Shown: positions 6,103 to 6,131 of the stretch, in pieces | Position numbering within the stretch: the stretch's first letter is position 1 | How the letters are laid out: each line of letters begins with the position of its first letter | Origin: an uncultured Litorilinea sp. | GTDB taxonomy: Bacteria > Chloroflexota > Anaerolineae > Caldilineales > Caldilineaceae | Length of the DNA stretch: 6,131 nt | Assembly (NCBI GenBank): GCA_946885925.1 | Contig: CAMPHP010000215.1 | Coordinates: 1-6,131, forward strand | Reading direction: 5' to 3' | The notes under the pieces: model-generated | What the model saw: the letters and a program-made list of their open reading frames with translations, nothing else | Told to the model about the DNA's origin: nothing | Databases searched by the model: none | Program-made: the position numbers and the translations under genes

Positions 6103-6131
6103 CGCGGGGTGGAGCAGAGGTAGCTCGTCGG
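6103..6131 (+). tRNA. Initiator tRNA-fMet (CAU), 5' part only, cut by right window edge
   Basis: The last 29 bases match the 5' part of bacterial tRNA-fMet. They comprise a CGCGGGG acceptor strand, T8 and G9, the D-stem GAGC/GCTC around the 7-nt loop AGAGGTA, G26, and the start of the anticodon stem (TCGG). Two initiator features are visible. C1 begins the acceptor stem, which in initiators stays unpaired with A72, and A11:U24 is a purine-pyrimidine pair in the D-stem where elongators have the reverse. The D-loop is two bases shorter than in E. coli tRNA-fMet. The anticodon and the three G-C pairs of the anticodon stem lie beyond the edge, so the CAU anticodon is inferred. Confidence 0.92.

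Overview
The window reads as a stretch of bacterial chromosome, most likely from the phylum Chloroflexota (Chloroflexi). The evidence is a copper nitrite reductase carrying an N-terminal cupredoxin domain, tandem SCO-family proteins, moderate GC content, few obvious Shine-Dalgarno sequences, and the general style of the proteins. The phylum is an inference from protein character, not from a database search. All genes are on the + strand and coding density is high. There is no gene-free stretch over 300 bases; the longest gap is 198 bases.

Layout: (1) bases 1-1196, the 3' part of a nirK-type copper nitrite reductase, cut by the left edge. (2) bases 1197-1394, an intergenic region dominated by a perfect 21-bp inverted repeat with an 8-nt loop. 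(3) bases 1395-2833, two membrane-anchored SCO/SenC thioredoxin-fold proteins overlapping by ATGA. The second has the full CxxxC + His copper site; the first keeps CxxxC but has no His at the usual place. (4) bases 2834-2934, a short gap with an 11-bp inverted repeat. (5) bases 2935-4200, a polytopic MgtC/SapB-DUF4010 membrane protein. (6) bases 4213-6029, an ABC-2 type exporter made of an ATPase and one permease, again joined by ATGA. (7) from 6103 to the right edge, the 5' 29 nt of an initiator tRNA-fMet with a very good sigma70-type promoter of its own.

How they may work together: NirK reduces nitrite to nitric oxide outside the cytoplasmic membrane and needs type 1 and type 2 copper. The two SCO proteins could supply or redox-prepare copper for NirK and/or for the CuA site of a cytochrome oxidase or N2O reductase encoded elsewhere. 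That makes the left half a plausible nitrite-respiration/copper-maturation block. The DUF4010 protein and the ABC exporter have no recognisable link to denitrification; they sit 12 bases apart and may form a second transcription unit.

I do not see a clearly undescribed system. The points most worth a second look are the His-less SCO paralog paired with a canonical one beside nirK, and the long perfect palindrome between nirK and the SCO pair.
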